Below are positions 39,179 to 52,140 of a stretch of DNA of 64,000 bases, piece by piece; positions within the stretch are counted from its first letter, which is position 1; each line of letters starts with the position of its first letter. Source of the stretch: Thermoanaerobaculales bacterium (lineage in GTDB: Bacteria; Acidobacteriota; Thermoanaerobaculia; Thermoanaerobaculales; Sulfomarinibacteraceae). The notes under the pieces were generated by a model. That model was not told where the DNA came from. It made no database searches and was given only the letters and a program-made list of their open reading frames with translations. The stretch lies in the NCBI GenBank assembly GCA_029932545.1, contig JAOZPW010000001.1, forward strand, positions 7,212 through 71,211. The letters are read 5' to 3'. The position numbers and the translations under genes are program-made.

Positions 39179-41041
39179 ATGGTAAAGACCTGGGATGTGG
39201 TCGTGGTTGGTGCAGGGCACGCCGGCATTGAATCGGCGATGGCGGCGGCCCGTATGGGTGCGACGGTGTGTGTGGTGACCCTTCATAAAGAGACCATCGG
39301 CCAGATGCCGTGCAATCCGGCGGCGGGGGGTATCGGAAAGGGACACCTTGTAGCCGAACTCGATGCATTGGGAGGTATTCAAGGGTGGGCGGTTGACCGG
39401 GCGGGAATACAATTCAGGCGGCTCAACAGCTCAAGGGGTCCGGCAGTGTGGGGTCCAAGGGCCCAGTGTGACAAAGAGCGTTACAGCATTATGATGCGAA
39501 GGCTTCTAGCCCGAACTCAAGGGATTACGGTCATTGAGGGCGAAGCCAATAGGATCCTTTTTGAGCGTGGTCGAGCCACTGGTGTGGGCCTGGCGGGAGG
39601 AACGAGAGTTTGTGGTCGTTCTGTTATTTTGACAACCGGGACCTTCCTGGGCGGTGTACTTCATACCGGGGACGACCGGCGGGAAGGCGGCCGTTTTGGA
39701 GAGCGCCCCAGTGTTGGTCTTGGAGAAAATCTTCGGGAGATGGGTCTGGAGTTGCGGCGATTCAAGACGGGGACACCGCCAAGGCTTGACCGAAACAGCT
39801 TGGACTACACAAAGCTGGAAATTCAAGAGGGAGATCACAGCCCGCAACCTTTTTCATGGAGGACGCAGGCGGTGGTCAACAGGGCCGTCTGTTGGGTGGG
39901 TCGCACACCAGAGAGAGTTCGGGAGATCATAGAAGAAAATCTTGACCGATCCCCCCTCTTTGGGGGCCGGATTGACGGTGTGGGACCAAGATATTGTCCA
40001 TCAATCGAAGACAAGGTCGTTCGCTTTCCCCACCACAAGGAACACACGGTCTTCCTGGAACCGGAGACACTCCACGGCCCCAGTATGTATGTTAATGGGC
40101 TTTCAACCTCCCTTCCGGCCGATGTTCAGGAAAAAGTGGTGCGAGCCGTTCCTGGTTTTGAGAAGGCTTCGTTTATTCGCTTTGGCTATGCCGTTGAGTA
40201 CGATGTTGTGGCCCCAAAACAGGTTGCACACGATCTTCAGGTATCCTCGGTTCCCGGCTTGTATCTTGCAGGACAGATTATGGGAACGTCCGGGTATGAA
40301 GAGGCCGCCGCATTAGGGTTCGTCGCTGGAGTCAATGCGGTGGCGTCCCTTTGGGAAACGGAGGGACTGCGGCTGGGACGAGAGCAGGCCTACATTGGTG
40401 TTTTGGTAGACGATCTGGTGAACCGAGAACACAGGGAACCCTATCGAATGTTCACCTCTCGGGCCGAACACCGGCTCTTGATGGGGGTGGATTCAGCGAG
40501 AGAGCGCTTGATGTCCGAAGGTGTTCGCCTGGGCTTGGTTCCAATGGGAGTGTTTCACGTGGAACAGGCCCGGTGGGAAAAACGGCGCCGAGTAATAGAG
40601 GAACTTGAGGCCGGCGCCGTGGTTCCGGACCACCTCACCCAAGACCGGCTTCACAAAAGCCTTGGTTTCGAGTTGCGAACACCAACAACATGGGCTGGAA
40701 TTCTCCGAAGGCAGGACGTCGATCAGGAGCATGCTGCGGCGATGGCGCCAGGTCTTGGGGAAATGTCAGCAGAGGACACGGCAATCATAATCGGGCAACT
40801 CCGGTATTCGGGATACATTGCGCGTCACGCACGTGAGCGATCGAGGGTCGAACGGCTGCGACATATTCAGATTCCCGCAGACTTTTCTTACAGGTCTATC
40901 ATTGGTTTATCACGAGAGGTTTTGGAGGAGATGGAGCGACTTCGCCCCAACACATTGGCGGAAGCCGAGCGCCTCGGGGGGATGACGCCGGCTGCGATGT
41001 CATTGATTGCCGGTCGGTTAAGCACCATGGGGCGTGATTAA
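39179..41041 (+). CDS. mnmG: tRNA uridine-5-carboxymethylaminomethyl modification enzyme MnmG
   Basis: The start at 39179 (MVKTWDVVVVGAGHAGIESA) is seven bases after mnmE and gives 620 residues. The FAD motif GAGHAGIE, NPAAGGIGKGHLVAELDALGG, GTPPRLDRNSLDY and the end RLGGMTPAAMSLIAG are family hallmarks. It is MnmE's partner enzyme. Codons for GVFHVEQ near residue 458 contain a parS-like palindrome (40551-40566). Confidence 0.97.
   Translation: MVKTWDVVVVGAGHAGIESAMAAARMGATVCVVTLHKETIGQMPCNPAAGGIGKGHLVAELDALGGIQGWAVDRAGIQFRRLNSSRGPAVWGPRAQCDKERYSIMMRRLLARTQGITVIEGEANRILFERGRATGVGLAGGTRVCGRSVILTTGTFLGGVLHTGDDRREGGRFGERPSVGLGENLREMGLELRRFKTGTPPRLDRNSLDYTKLEIQEGDHSPQPFSWRTQAVVNRAVCWVGRTPERVREIIEENLDRSPLFGGRIDGVGPRYCPSIEDKVVRFPHHKEHTVFLEPETLHGPSMYVNGLSTSLPADVQEKVVRAVPGFEKASFIRFGYAVEYDVVAPKQVAHDLQVSSVPGLYLAGQIMGTSGYEEAAALGFVAGVNAVASLWETEGLRLGREQAYIGVLVDDLVNREHREPYRMFTSRAEHRLLMGVDSARERLMSEGVRLGLVPMGVFHVEQARWEKRRRVIEELEAGAVVPDHLTQDRLHKSLGFELRTPTTWAGILRRQDVDQEHAAAMAPGLGEMSAEDTAIIIGQLRYSGYIARHARERSRVERLRHIQIPADFSYRSIIGLSREVLEEMERLRPNTLAEAERLGGMTPAAMSLIAGRLSTMGRD
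40551..40566. promoter_or_regulatory. parS-like site 1, inside mnmG
   Basis: TGTTTCACGTGGAACA differs at one base from the widespread parS consensus TGTTTCACGTGAAACA. It lies in the coding sequence of mnmG, about 1.1 kb before parA, where parS sites are common. ParB would nucleate here to segregate the origin. Confidence 0.85.
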
Positions 41042-41046
41042 CAACC

Positions 41047-41646
41047 ATGGGCAGGGAATCATTCACCGAGTTACTCCAAGGCCGGGCCCCCAACGAGGCG
41101 ATTGACCGCCTTGTAGCCTATGGAGAGCTTCTCGAGCACTGGGCCGGTCGCCACAACCTTGTGAAGGTGGCCAATCGTCAGGAGTTGGTTGATAGGCATA
41201 TTCTCGAGTCACTGGCCCCTCTCGAGCAAATCGACACAACAGGCCGGTTGATGGATGTGGGAAGCGGGGCGGGTTTGCCGGGCATTCCGTTGTTGTGCGC
41301 GATGATTGGTTGGTCTGGACTCCTTGTTGAACCCCGATTGAAGCGTTGGGCATTCTTGGGCCTGGTTATACGGGAACTTGGATTGAACGCGGAGGTTGTT
41401 CGGGATCGGTATGCGGCTGTGGAGGAGACGGGTTTTGACATGGTGACTGCTCGAGCGGTCGGGGGGCATGAGGCACTATTGAGGTGGGCCGTGAATCATA
41501 TAAAGCCAGCGGGAACCGTGGTAATTTGGGCCACTATCGACGAGGAGCAACGTCTTGGTGGGCTCTCGGGGTGGTCTATGTTAAGCTCACCACTTCCCGG
41601 CCTCGATAGGGGCCGTCTTATCTTTCTCAAGGTGTGTTCCACGTGA
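41047..41646 (+). CDS. rsmG: 16S rRNA (guanine-N7)-methyltransferase RsmG
   Basis: The 199-residue protein has LLEHWAGRHNLVKVANRQELVDRHILES and the AdoMet motif LMDVGSGAGLPGIPLLC, followed by LLVEPRLKRWAFLGLV and VTARAVG. It methylates G527 of 16S rRNA. It starts six bases after mnmG and overlaps parA by 13 bases. Confidence 0.94.
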   Translation: MGRESFTELLQGRAPNEAIDRLVAYGELLEHWAGRHNLVKVANRQELVDRHILESLAPLEQIDTTGRLMDVGSGAGLPGIPLLCAMIGWSGLLVEPRLKRWAFLGLVIRELGLNAEVVRDRYAAVEETGFDMVTARAVGGHEALLRWAVNHIKPAGTVVIWATIDEEQRLGGLSGWSMLSSPLPGLDRGRLIFLKVCST

Positions 41647-42422
41647 AACCTCGAATCGTAGCCGTCGCAAACCAGAAGGGTGGAGTGGGAAAGACAACGA
41701 CGGTTGTCAATCTCGGCGCCACACTTGCTGCCTACGAGCAGCGTACGGTGATTGTTGACTTGGATCCGCAGTCCAATTGCACTTCCGGCCTGGGAGTGGA
41801 AGGGGTCGATGAAACACTGGGGACGAGTTACGGGTTGATTATCAACGGTTCAGACCCCAATGCCATGGTCAGACCGACAGGGTTCCCCCACCTTTCGATT
41901 ATTCCAGCAACCCCCAACCTTGCGGGGGCCGAGGTTGAACTGGTCGGCATGGTGGGGCGTGAATTCAGGGTCAGGGATGGGTTGCGCCAGATAGAAGGTT
42001 TCCGTTTTCTCTTGATGGACTGTCCGCCGGCCCTGGGGCAGTTGACGATTAACGCACTTACGGCGGCCGATGGGCTTCTGATCCCGATTCAGTGTGAATA
42101 TTTTGCTCTTGAGGGTGTTCGTGAACTCATGAAGACCATTGAACAGGTGAGGCGGTTTCTCAACCCCGGCTTAGAAATTGACGGTGTCGTTCTCACAATG
42201 TTCGACGAACGCACCAACTTGGCTCGACAGGTGGCTGACGAGGTTCGGGGTGTTTTTGGAGACCTGGTTTTCGAGACTGTGATTCCTCGGAATGTTCGGT
42301 TGGCTGAGGCTCCCTCTTTTGGGAGACCGATTCACGCCTACGATCTCCGGAGCAGGGGGGCGCAGGCATACCTTCACCTGGGCCGGGAGTACCTGAGTCG
42401 AATGGAGGCTCTCCATGGCTAA
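41634..42422 (+). CDS. parA: Chromosome partitioning ATPase ParA
   Basis: The GTG start at 41634 gives 262 residues beginning FHVKPRIVAVANQKGGVGKTT, with the deviant Walker A motif. DLDPQSNCTSGLG, LLMDCPPALGQLT and the switch region follow. ParA forms an ATP-dependent gradient on the nucleoid that moves ParB-parS complexes. The first codons (FHVK) double as a parS-like site. The stop overlaps parB by eight bases. Confidence 0.96.
   Translation: MFHVKPRIVAVANQKGGVGKTTTVVNLGATLAAYEQRTVIVDLDPQSNCTSGLGVEGVDETLGTSYGLIINGSDPNAMVRPTGFPHLSIIPATPNLAGAEVELVGMVGREFRVRDGLRQIEGFRFLLMDCPPALGQLTINALTAADGLLIPIQCEYFALEGVRELMKTIEQVRRFLNPGLEIDGVVLTMFDERTNLARQVADEVRGVFGDLVFETVIPRNVRLAEAPSFGRPIHAYDLRSRGAQAYLHLGREYLSRMEALHG
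41635..41650. promoter_or_regulatory. parS-like site 2, at the rsmG/parA junction
   Basis: TGTTCCACGTGAAACC matches the parS consensus at 14 of 16 positions with the CACGTG core intact. It spans the parA GTG start and the last codons of rsmG. ParB bound here could also affect parA expression. Confidence 0.75.
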
Positions 42423-43275
42423 GAAGGTGTTGGGGCGCGGCCTGAAAGCATTATTGCCCGATGCGCCCCAGAGGCAGGCGGGATTTGCGCTCATTGAACT
42501 GAGTCGTTTGGTTGCTAACCCCCGACAACCACGGGCGCGATTTGAAAAAGAGAGCTTGGACGCATTGGCGTCGTCAATTGGCGAGCACGGAGTGCTCCAA
42601 CCATTATTGGTCAGCGAAGATGGGCCCGGTCGCTATCTTATTCTGGCTGGTGAACGGCGGTGGCGAGCGGCCAAAATAGCCGGTCTCGAGAGAGTGCCGG
42701 TCGTGATTCGTGAAAAGGTTGACACCCAACTCGAGCTCGAACTGGCCTTGGTGGAAAACATCCAACGTCGCGACTTGACAGCACTGGAGGAGGCCCGGGC
42801 CTTTGAACAACTTCGGGTCAGTCGCGGACTCTCTCAGGCACAGATCGCCGAACGGGTCGGTATCGACCGCAGTACCGTCGCGAACTCCTTACGACTCCTG
42901 AAATTGCCAAAGCGTGTCCAGGATCTCGTCGAGGAGGGGTTGTTGTCAGGGGGCCATGGCCGGACTCTTTTGGCCTTTGCTGAAGCGAGTGAAATGGAAA
43001 CCTGGGCAGAGCGGGTCGTTGCTGAGGGCTTGAGTGTGCGGGCCCTTGAGCGGGCCGCAGTCGCAGCGCGAGAGGGAAAACAGGAACCACCCCCCCGAAA
43101 GAAAATAATCAATCCGAAAGACCCAAACATTCTTAGTGCTGAAAAAAGACTTTCTCTCAAAATTGGATCGAAGGTTGAGATAAGCAAGAGTCAAAAAGGG
43201 GGGCGAATTGTGGTTTCATGTTCGAGCCATGATGAGCTTCTTCGTGTGTTTGATCTATTGATTGGAGATGAGTAA
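42415..43275 (+). CDS. parB: Chromosome partitioning protein ParB
   Basis: The 286-residue protein begins MAKKVLGRGLKALLPD and has the CTPase/ParB motif region IGEHGVLQPLLVSED, AGERRWRAAKIAGLERVPVVI and ENIQRRDLTALEEARAF. A helix-turn-helix follows (GLSQAQIAERVGIDRSTVANSLRLLKLP), then a C-terminal dimer domain. It binds parS and spreads as a CTP-dependent clamp. It is followed at once by the bactofilin gene. Confidence 0.96.
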   Translation: MAKKVLGRGLKALLPDAPQRQAGFALIELSRLVANPRQPRARFEKESLDALASSIGEHGVLQPLLVSEDGPGRYLILAGERRWRAAKIAGLERVPVVIREKVDTQLELELALVENIQRRDLTALEEARAFEQLRVSRGLSQAQIAERVGIDRSTVANSLRLLKLPKRVQDLVEEGLLSGGHGRTLLAFAEASEMETWAERVVAEGLSVRALERAAVAAREGKQEPPPRKKIINPKDPNILSAEKRLSLKIGSKVEISKSQKGGRIVVSCSSHDELLRVFDLLIGDE

Positions 43276-43652
43276 TGGCACGTGGTGGCGATTGTCTCAA
43301 TGGTTTTGTTGATGCGGGGTGTGTGATACGTGGCGAATTGGAGTTCAAGAGTTCTTTTCGCTTGGACGGCAGGGTGGAGGGGCATATTCAGGCCTCGGCG
43401 GAGCTCCTTGTTGGAGAAACGGGGAGCGTTGATGGTGAGATTGACGTTGCCAGGTGCGTCATTGGTGGAGAGGTTCGTGGTACCATTCGCGCGGCAGAGC
43501 AGGTAGTTTTACTTGCTTCAGCGAAGGTTTGGGCAGAGGTCCAGACCCCTGCGTTGGTGATGGAAGAAGGGGCCTTTCTCGAGGGGAAGGTCGTCATGGA
43601 AAGAAAAACCGACCTCAAGGCGGTCGATGGCGCGAAAGCGATGACATCGTGA
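43275..43652 (+). CDS. Bactofilin family cytoskeletal protein
   Basis: The 125-residue protein has the short polar ends and the beta-helical core of bactofilins (DUF583): GELEFKSSFRLDGRVEGHI, AELLVGETGSVDGEIDVARC, GGEVRGTIRAAEQVVL and a final LEGKVVME strand. Bactofilins polymerise without nucleotide. Its start shares a base with the parB stop. In Myxococcus bactofilins form scaffolds that confine ParABS, so this neighbourhood suggests a similar link. Confidence 0.92.
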   Translation: MARGGDCLNGFVDAGCVIRGELEFKSSFRLDGRVEGHIQASAELLVGETGSVDGEIDVARCVIGGEVRGTIRAAEQVVLLASAKVWAEVQTPALVMEEGAFLEGKVVMERKTDLKAVDGAKAMTS

Positions 43653-43719
43653 GTGCTGAAACCGTGTATGGGTGCCCGAACCAGTCAAAGGTAAGAATGG
43701 AACACCCCTGGAGCCGTGA

Positions 43720-44151
43720 ATGACCCCACCAAATCTATCAATAGTTCTCATAATGCTCTGTTTTTGGGTGACCTTATGGTTGGTCAACCGGTTCCTGATC
43801 CGGCCGGTCAATACCGTATTGGATCAACGCCACGACCGAATCGACGGCGCACAAAAGGAGTGGACCGCCAAGAACGAGGAGCTTCTCTCGGCGACCGCTC
43901 AAATCGAAGACGAGTTGATTGAGGCGGCACGGGCTGCTGCAAAGACCCGTGAAACCTATCGTGCCGGGGCCCAACAAGAAAAGCAACACCACTTGGATAC
44001 GGCAAGGAGTGATGCCGAAGAGCGGTTGGCTCTGGCTCTCAAGCGGCTCAGTCAGGATGCCGAGAAGGCCCGGGCCGACCTCAAGGAACGGGCTGAAGGC
44101 CTCGCGAGAGATTTTGCTCAACGTCTTTTGGGGCGGGAGGTGCACCAGTGA
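43720..44151 (+). CDS. atpF': ATP synthase F0 subunit b' (b-like)
   Basis: The 143-residue protein has one N-terminal membrane helix (about residues 6-26) and a long charged helix typical of the peripheral stalk. It is the first of two b-type subunits in tandem; the pair would form a heterodimer. It overlaps the next gene by four bases. It opens the ATP synthase operon, 67 bases after the bactofilin gene. Confidence 0.88.
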   Translation: MTPPNLSIVLIMLCFWVTLWLVNRFLIRPVNTVLDQRHDRIDGAQKEWTAKNEELLSATAQIEDELIEAARAAAKTRETYRAGAQQEKQHHLDTARSDAEERLALALKRLSQDAEKARADLKERAEGLARDFAQRLLGREVHQ

Positions 44152-44717
44152 AGTTGCTGGGGGCCTGGGTTGTCGTTTTTGTTGTCCTCTTGGGCATGGC
44201 GTATGGAGTCGATCATGGAGAGGTCAAGCTCGGTATACCGGTCTTCGTCTGGTTGGCCCTCAACCTGACGGTCTTTTTGTTTCTATTGGCCCGGTTTATC
44301 GGGCGGCCTCTCGCAGCCTTTCTCGAGGCACGGAAAGATGGAATTGCGGGTGATCTCAAACAGGCGAAAGAACGCCTAGTCGAGGCGGAGACACTCAAGG
44401 CCGAGGTTCTGGATCGCCTCAGTAAGGTTGAGGCGGAGGTTTCCGAAATCCATCAACGATCCGAAACACTTGGGCAGGAAGAGGCCGAGAGGATCGCGAT
44501 TGAGGGTCAGAAAGAGGCCGAACGCCTTCTTCAAAGGGTCAGTGAGGAAATTTCCCAACGGGAGACCGAGACCCGAGAGGTACTGGCTAAGGAAACCGCC
44601 GAGTTGACAGCCGGGTTAGCACGCGATCTCCTTCAGAAGAGCATGACGGATGCCGATCGGAAACGAGTGATGGACCGAAGCGTTGAAGCACTTCGTCCTG
44701 TGGACCGGGAGGGCTGA
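44148..44717 (+). CDS. atpF: ATP synthase F0 subunit b
   Basis: The 189-residue protein has a hydrophobic or signal-like stretch at residues 4-22 and a membrane helix near 30-50 (PVFVWLALNLTVFLFLLARFIGRPL), then a long coiled-coil stalk. It has a longer N-terminus than usual for b. It forms the stator with b' and delta. The stop overlaps atpH by one base. Confidence 0.88.
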   Translation: MKLLGAWVVVFVVLLGMAYGVDHGEVKLGIPVFVWLALNLTVFLFLLARFIGRPLAAFLEARKDGIAGDLKQAKERLVEAETLKAEVLDRLSKVEAEVSEIHQRSETLGQEEAERIAIEGQKEAERLLQRVSEEISQRETETREVLAKETAELTAGLARDLLQKSMTDADRKRVMDRSVEALRPVDREG

Positions 44718-45250
44718 TGTCGAAATTCAGGGCGGCGCCCTATATCAAAGCGTTGTTTGAAGTTGCCGGGAATGGCGGTGCTGCCGATGCGATGACGGAC
44801 TCACTTGACCGAGTGGCTCAGGCTCTCCAAGAGGTTCCGGAATTCCAACGGATCATGGTGTCACCATTGGTGCTGCCGGAAGTGAAAACCAGGATTCTGG
44901 ACCAGGTGTTGGATACACTGGAAATTACCGGCCCGGTACGCCGTTTTATCTTTGTTGTTCAAAGTCATTACCGCCTTGAACACATGGATGACATCGCCGC
45001 CGGCTTCCATTCGATGGTGGATCGGTCTTTGGGGCGGGTTCACGCTCGGGTTGAGGTGGCTTCGGCCTTGGACCAGTCGGCCCAACACGCCCTGGTGGAT
45101 GCTTTGGAAAAAGTCCTAGCCACCGTTGTTGTTGCCGATTTCGTCGAAACACCCGAGTTGCTGGGAGGCTTCCGGGTTCAGGTGGGTTCCAAACTCTTTG
45201 ACGGGTCCCTCGCTGGACAATTGAATCAACTGGGCCGAGGGGCCCTGTGA
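44717..45250 (+). CDS. atpH: ATP synthase F1 subunit delta
   Basis: The 177-residue protein has the OSCP/delta pattern: APYIKALFEVAGNGG, LPEVKTRILDQVL, FIFVVQSHYRLEHMDDIAAGFHSMVD and the C-terminal LLGGFRVQVGSKLFDGSLAGQLNQL. It links the stalk to the alpha3beta3 head. Confidence 0.93.
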   Translation: MSKFRAAPYIKALFEVAGNGGAADAMTDSLDRVAQALQEVPEFQRIMVSPLVLPEVKTRILDQVLDTLEITGPVRRFIFVVQSHYRLEHMDDIAAGFHSMVDRSLGRVHARVEVASALDQSAQHALVDALEKVLATVVVADFVETPELLGGFRVQVGSKLFDGSLAGQLNQLGRGAL

Positions 45251-45261
45251 AACAGGGGTAG

Positions 45262-49514
<4,253 letters not shown>

Positions 49515-49570
49515 GGCCAGGTGTCGCTCGGGCGGGCTCTGTCGTTCAGGATCCTTCCCGCGGGTAAGGT

Positions 49571-50977
49571 CTACTGATACTCTGCCCCCAAAATGACACT
49601 GACGATGATCGCCCCAACGGCCAAGGGGGCCACAAAACGAAGGAGAAAGTGCCAGACGCCGAAGGTCTTCATCCGTCCATGGCCCTTTTCAAGCTCCTGT
49701 AGGTTTTCGTCTTTAGTCAGAACCCAACCAACGAAAAGTGCAATCAAAAACCCGCCAACCGGCAAAAACCAGTTGCTTGCGAGGTAGTCGAGGGTCCCAA
49801 AGACGCCGGCCGTGGAAGGTCGACCGATGAGATTGATCTCAGAAAGCCCTTGAACGCCTCCCAGACTGAGAGCATTGAGGATGCCGAAGAGTGCGATGGA
49901 TCCGCCCATAATCAAGGTGGCTCTGCGCCGGGCCCAACCAAACTCATCGATTGCATAACTCGCGACGACTTCAAGCAGACTGATGGTACTGGTCAAAGCG
50001 GCGAAGGCCACCAGGACGTAAAAAAGGGCGCTGATCACCGCCCCCCCGGGGAGTTTAAAAAAGACCACCGGCAGGGTCGTAAATAGAATCGTTGAGGATT
50101 TGGTAATTTCAAAATCGAAACTGAAAATAATGGAGAACATGATGATGCAGGCCATCACCGCGATGACGGTATCGAGGACACAGACCGTAATAGCTGCACG
50201 TGGAATCGATGTTTTCTTCCTCATATAGCTGCCATAGGTCAGCATCGCGCCCATGCCAAGACTGAGGGTGAAAAAGCTATGCCCCAGCGCCTCCAAAACC
50301 CCCCCGGGGGTCAACTCTGAGAAATTCGGCCGGAAGATGAAGGTCAGCGCCTGATTGAAGCCCGGGGTCCATACAACATAGAAAACCAAGGCCAGGAGGA
50401 TCGTAAACAAGATCGGCATCAGGACCTTGGCGGCGCGCTCAATTCCTTTGCCGACGCCGAAGTAGACAACACCGACCGTCGCACCCATAAATAACAGGTG
50501 GAACAAGGTCTGTTGCCATGGGTTTGAGAGGAAGATGCTGAAAAAGGTCTCGAGGGCGGCAGGATCATGGGCCAGAGGGGCCAGTTTTCCCGAGAGCGAC
50601 AGTACGATATAGCGCAGGGTCCAACCTGCAACCACACTGTAGTAGGAAAGAATGACAAAACCGGTTACAACGCCGAGAATGCCGACTCCAGTCCAGGCAA
50701 CGCCTCCGGGTCGGTCGCGCCCCAGTAGGCGAAAGGCCCCAACGGGACCCCGTTGGGTCTTTCGGCCCAGGAGCACCTCGGCGATCATGATGGGCGCTCC
50801 GACCAATACGATGGCTCCCAGATAGACCAGAACGAAGGCGCCCCCACCATTTTCGAAGGTGATATAGGGAAACTTCCACAGGTTGCCGAGTCCGACGGCA
50901 CTCCCTGCGGCGGCCAGGACAAATCCCAGGCGGCTACCCCATTGAGCACGCGCATTATGTTGCCGGTGATTTTCCAT
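49571..50977 (-). CDS. Sodium-dependent transporter of the neurotransmitter:sodium symporter family
   Basis: The 468-residue membrane protein has about twelve membrane helices. The first is the Na+-binding signature RLGFVLAAAGSAVGLGNLWKFPYITFENGGGAF, as in LeuT. Other marks are GAPIMIAEVLLGRK and FSLSLGMGAMLTYGSYM. It would import amino acids or related solutes with sodium. It is convergent with the ATP synthase operon. Confidence 0.92.
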   Translation of the reverse strand: MENHRQHNARAQWGSRLGFVLAAAGSAVGLGNLWKFPYITFENGGGAFVLVYLGAIVLVGAPIMIAEVLLGRKTQRGPVGAFRLLGRDRPGGVAWTGVGILGVVTGFVILSYYSVVAGWTLRYIVLSLSGKLAPLAHDPAALETFFSIFLSNPWQQTLFHLLFMGATVGVVYFGVGKGIERAAKVLMPILFTILLALVFYVVWTPGFNQALTFIFRPNFSELTPGGVLEALGHSFFTLSLGMGAMLTYGSYMRKKTSIPRAAITVCVLDTVIAVMACIIMFSIIFSFDFEITKSSTILFTTLPVVFFKLPGGAVISALFYVLVAFAALTSTISLLEVVASYAIDEFGWARRRATLIMGGSIALFGILNALSLGGVQGLSEINLIGRPSTAGVFGTLDYLASNWFLPVGGFLIALFVGWVLTKDENLQELEKGHGRMKTFGVWHFLLRFVAPLAVGAIIVSVILGAEYQ

Positions 50978-51085
50978 TGTCTCCTCGCGTCGAGAACACT
51001 AACCGCCACGAAGCGAGAGTGTCAAGCCGGAAAAAAGGGGCCCGATTGCGTTTTGACTTGGCCTGGTCTAGACTATGCGCCCTGT

Positions 51086-51162
51086 CGGGGCGTAGCTCAG
51101 TCTGGTAGAGCGCACGGTTCGGGACCGTGAGGCCGGAGGTTCAAGTCCTCTCGCCCCGACCA
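51086..51162 (+). tRNA. tRNA-Pro (CGG)
   Basis: Acceptor stem CGGGGCG pairs with CGCCCCG and CCA is encoded (51160-51162). The D-arm begins TAGCTCAGTCTGGTAGAGC, the anticodon stem-loop is CACGG-TTCGGGA-CCGTG with anticodon CGG, and the T-arm has GGAGGTTCAAGTCCTC. All 77 positions fit a cloverleaf. Confidence 0.97.
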
Positions 51163-51406
51163 TTTGCAAATTGTGGCCATATGGCTTTTGAACGCCTCGT
51201 CCTGTAAAGGGTGCCAATAGCCAAAAGAACACAAAATGTATTGGGGAAAGAAGCCCCGAAAATCACGGCCTGAATACCGGGGCGCTAAACCGCCGACATG
51301 TCAATTCTTCACCCATAGCAATTGGTGGGGAGGTGGCAAGGGGCGCCATTGGATTGCCGGGAATCTATAAGCCGCATCCCCAGGAATTGCTCCAGCGATG
51401 ACGCTT

Positions 51407-51418
51407 GAACCAATGTTC
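51407..51418. promoter_or_regulatory. LexA (SOS) box of the GAAC-N4-GTTC type
   Basis: GAAC-CAAT-GTTC is a perfect dyad matching the core of the LexA box known in Bacillus and several other phyla. It ends eight bases before the -35 of the lexA promoter. It would allow LexA to repress its own gene until SOS induction. Confidence 0.75.
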
Positions 51419-51426
51419 TCTCTCTC

Positions 51427-51455
51427 TTGATTTATGCCTTATTTCCGCCTATCCT
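51427..51455 (+). promoter_or_regulatory. lexA promoter
   Basis: TTGATT (51427-51432) and TATCCT (51450-51455) have a 17-base spacer. Transcription would begin near 51462, just before the AGGGGG ribosome binding site and the ATG at 51476. The SOS box lies just upstream. Confidence 0.65.
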
Positions 51456-51475
51456 CATCACAGGGGGTTTCCGAA

Positions 51476-52081
51476 ATGACGTTTCTTACCACTCGGCAGC
51501 GTGATGTCTTGGAGTTCATAGAGAGGCAAATTGTTGCTCATGGAGTAGCGCCCACACTTCAGGAAATCTCCACCCACTTTGGCTTTCTAAGTACGGCCTC
51601 GGCCCAGAAGCACGTTAATCTATTGGTAAGAAAAAGGTTTCTGGATCGAGATAAACACCAAAAACGCGGTCTGACGGTTGTTGAAGAACGGGCAGGGCAG
51701 GCTTTGACTCCACTGCCGTTGGTGGGCACTGTTGCCGCCGGGTCTCCTATCGAAAACTTTGGAGAGGCCGAGGAGACCACTGTTCCGCCGGACATGGTTG
51801 GACAGGGGGAGCACTTCGTGCTCCAGGTCCGGGGCCTTTCGATGATTGATGACGGTATCCACGACGGGGACCACATCGTTGTCAAGCGCGTGGTCGAGGC
51901 CAGGCCGGGAGACACGGTGGTGGCACTGGTTGATGGCGAAGCGACATTGAAGCGTTTCTTTCCGGAGGCGGATGGCAAGATCCGGCTTCAGGGGGCCAAT
52001 CCAACCCTCGCGCCGATTGTAATACCGGCTTCGAGTGTCGTAATCCAGGGGATTCTGGTCGGACTCTTGAGGAAATATTAG
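51476..52081 (+). CDS. lexA: SOS repressor LexA
   Basis: The ATG at 51476 follows CAGGGGGTTT and gives 201 residues; the frame extends 14 codons upstream through the promoter and is rejected. The N-terminal winged helix is LTTRQRDVLEFIERQIVAHG, followed by PTLQEISTHFGFLSTASAQKHV. The cleavage site is Ala88-Gly89 (VAAGSP). The dyad is Ser122 (RGLSMIDDGI) and Lys159 (GEATLKRFF). It represses DNA damage genes and is self-cleaved with RecA. With the operator above, autoregulation is likely. Confidence 0.96.
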   Translation: MTFLTTRQRDVLEFIERQIVAHGVAPTLQEISTHFGFLSTASAQKHVNLLVRKRFLDRDKHQKRGLTVVEERAGQALTPLPLVGTVAAGSPIENFGEAEETTVPPDMVGQGEHFVLQVRGLSMIDDGIHDGDHIVVKRVVEARPGDTVVALVDGEATLKRFFPEADGKIRLQGANPTLAPIVIPASSVVIQGILVGLLRKY

Positions 52082-52140
52082 GGATCCGGACGGGAGCCCA
52101 ACACCTTGACGGCAGGTGGGTTCCACGATAGCGTTTCATT

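Larger units (their letters stand above)
51163..51475. other. Intergenic region between tRNA-Pro and lexA
   Basis: I see no ORF of note in these 313 bases. They contain a GCCATATGGC palindrome right after the tRNA (51177-51186), small hairpins such as GGGG-AAAGAAG-CCCC (51243-51257), and at the right end the lexA operator and promoter listed separately. A small RNA cannot be excluded. Confidence 0.5.

Noticed and set aside
51053..51079. tRNA-Pro promoter TTGACT ... TATGCG
   Set aside because: The spacer is only 15 bases, so I could not support it as a feature.
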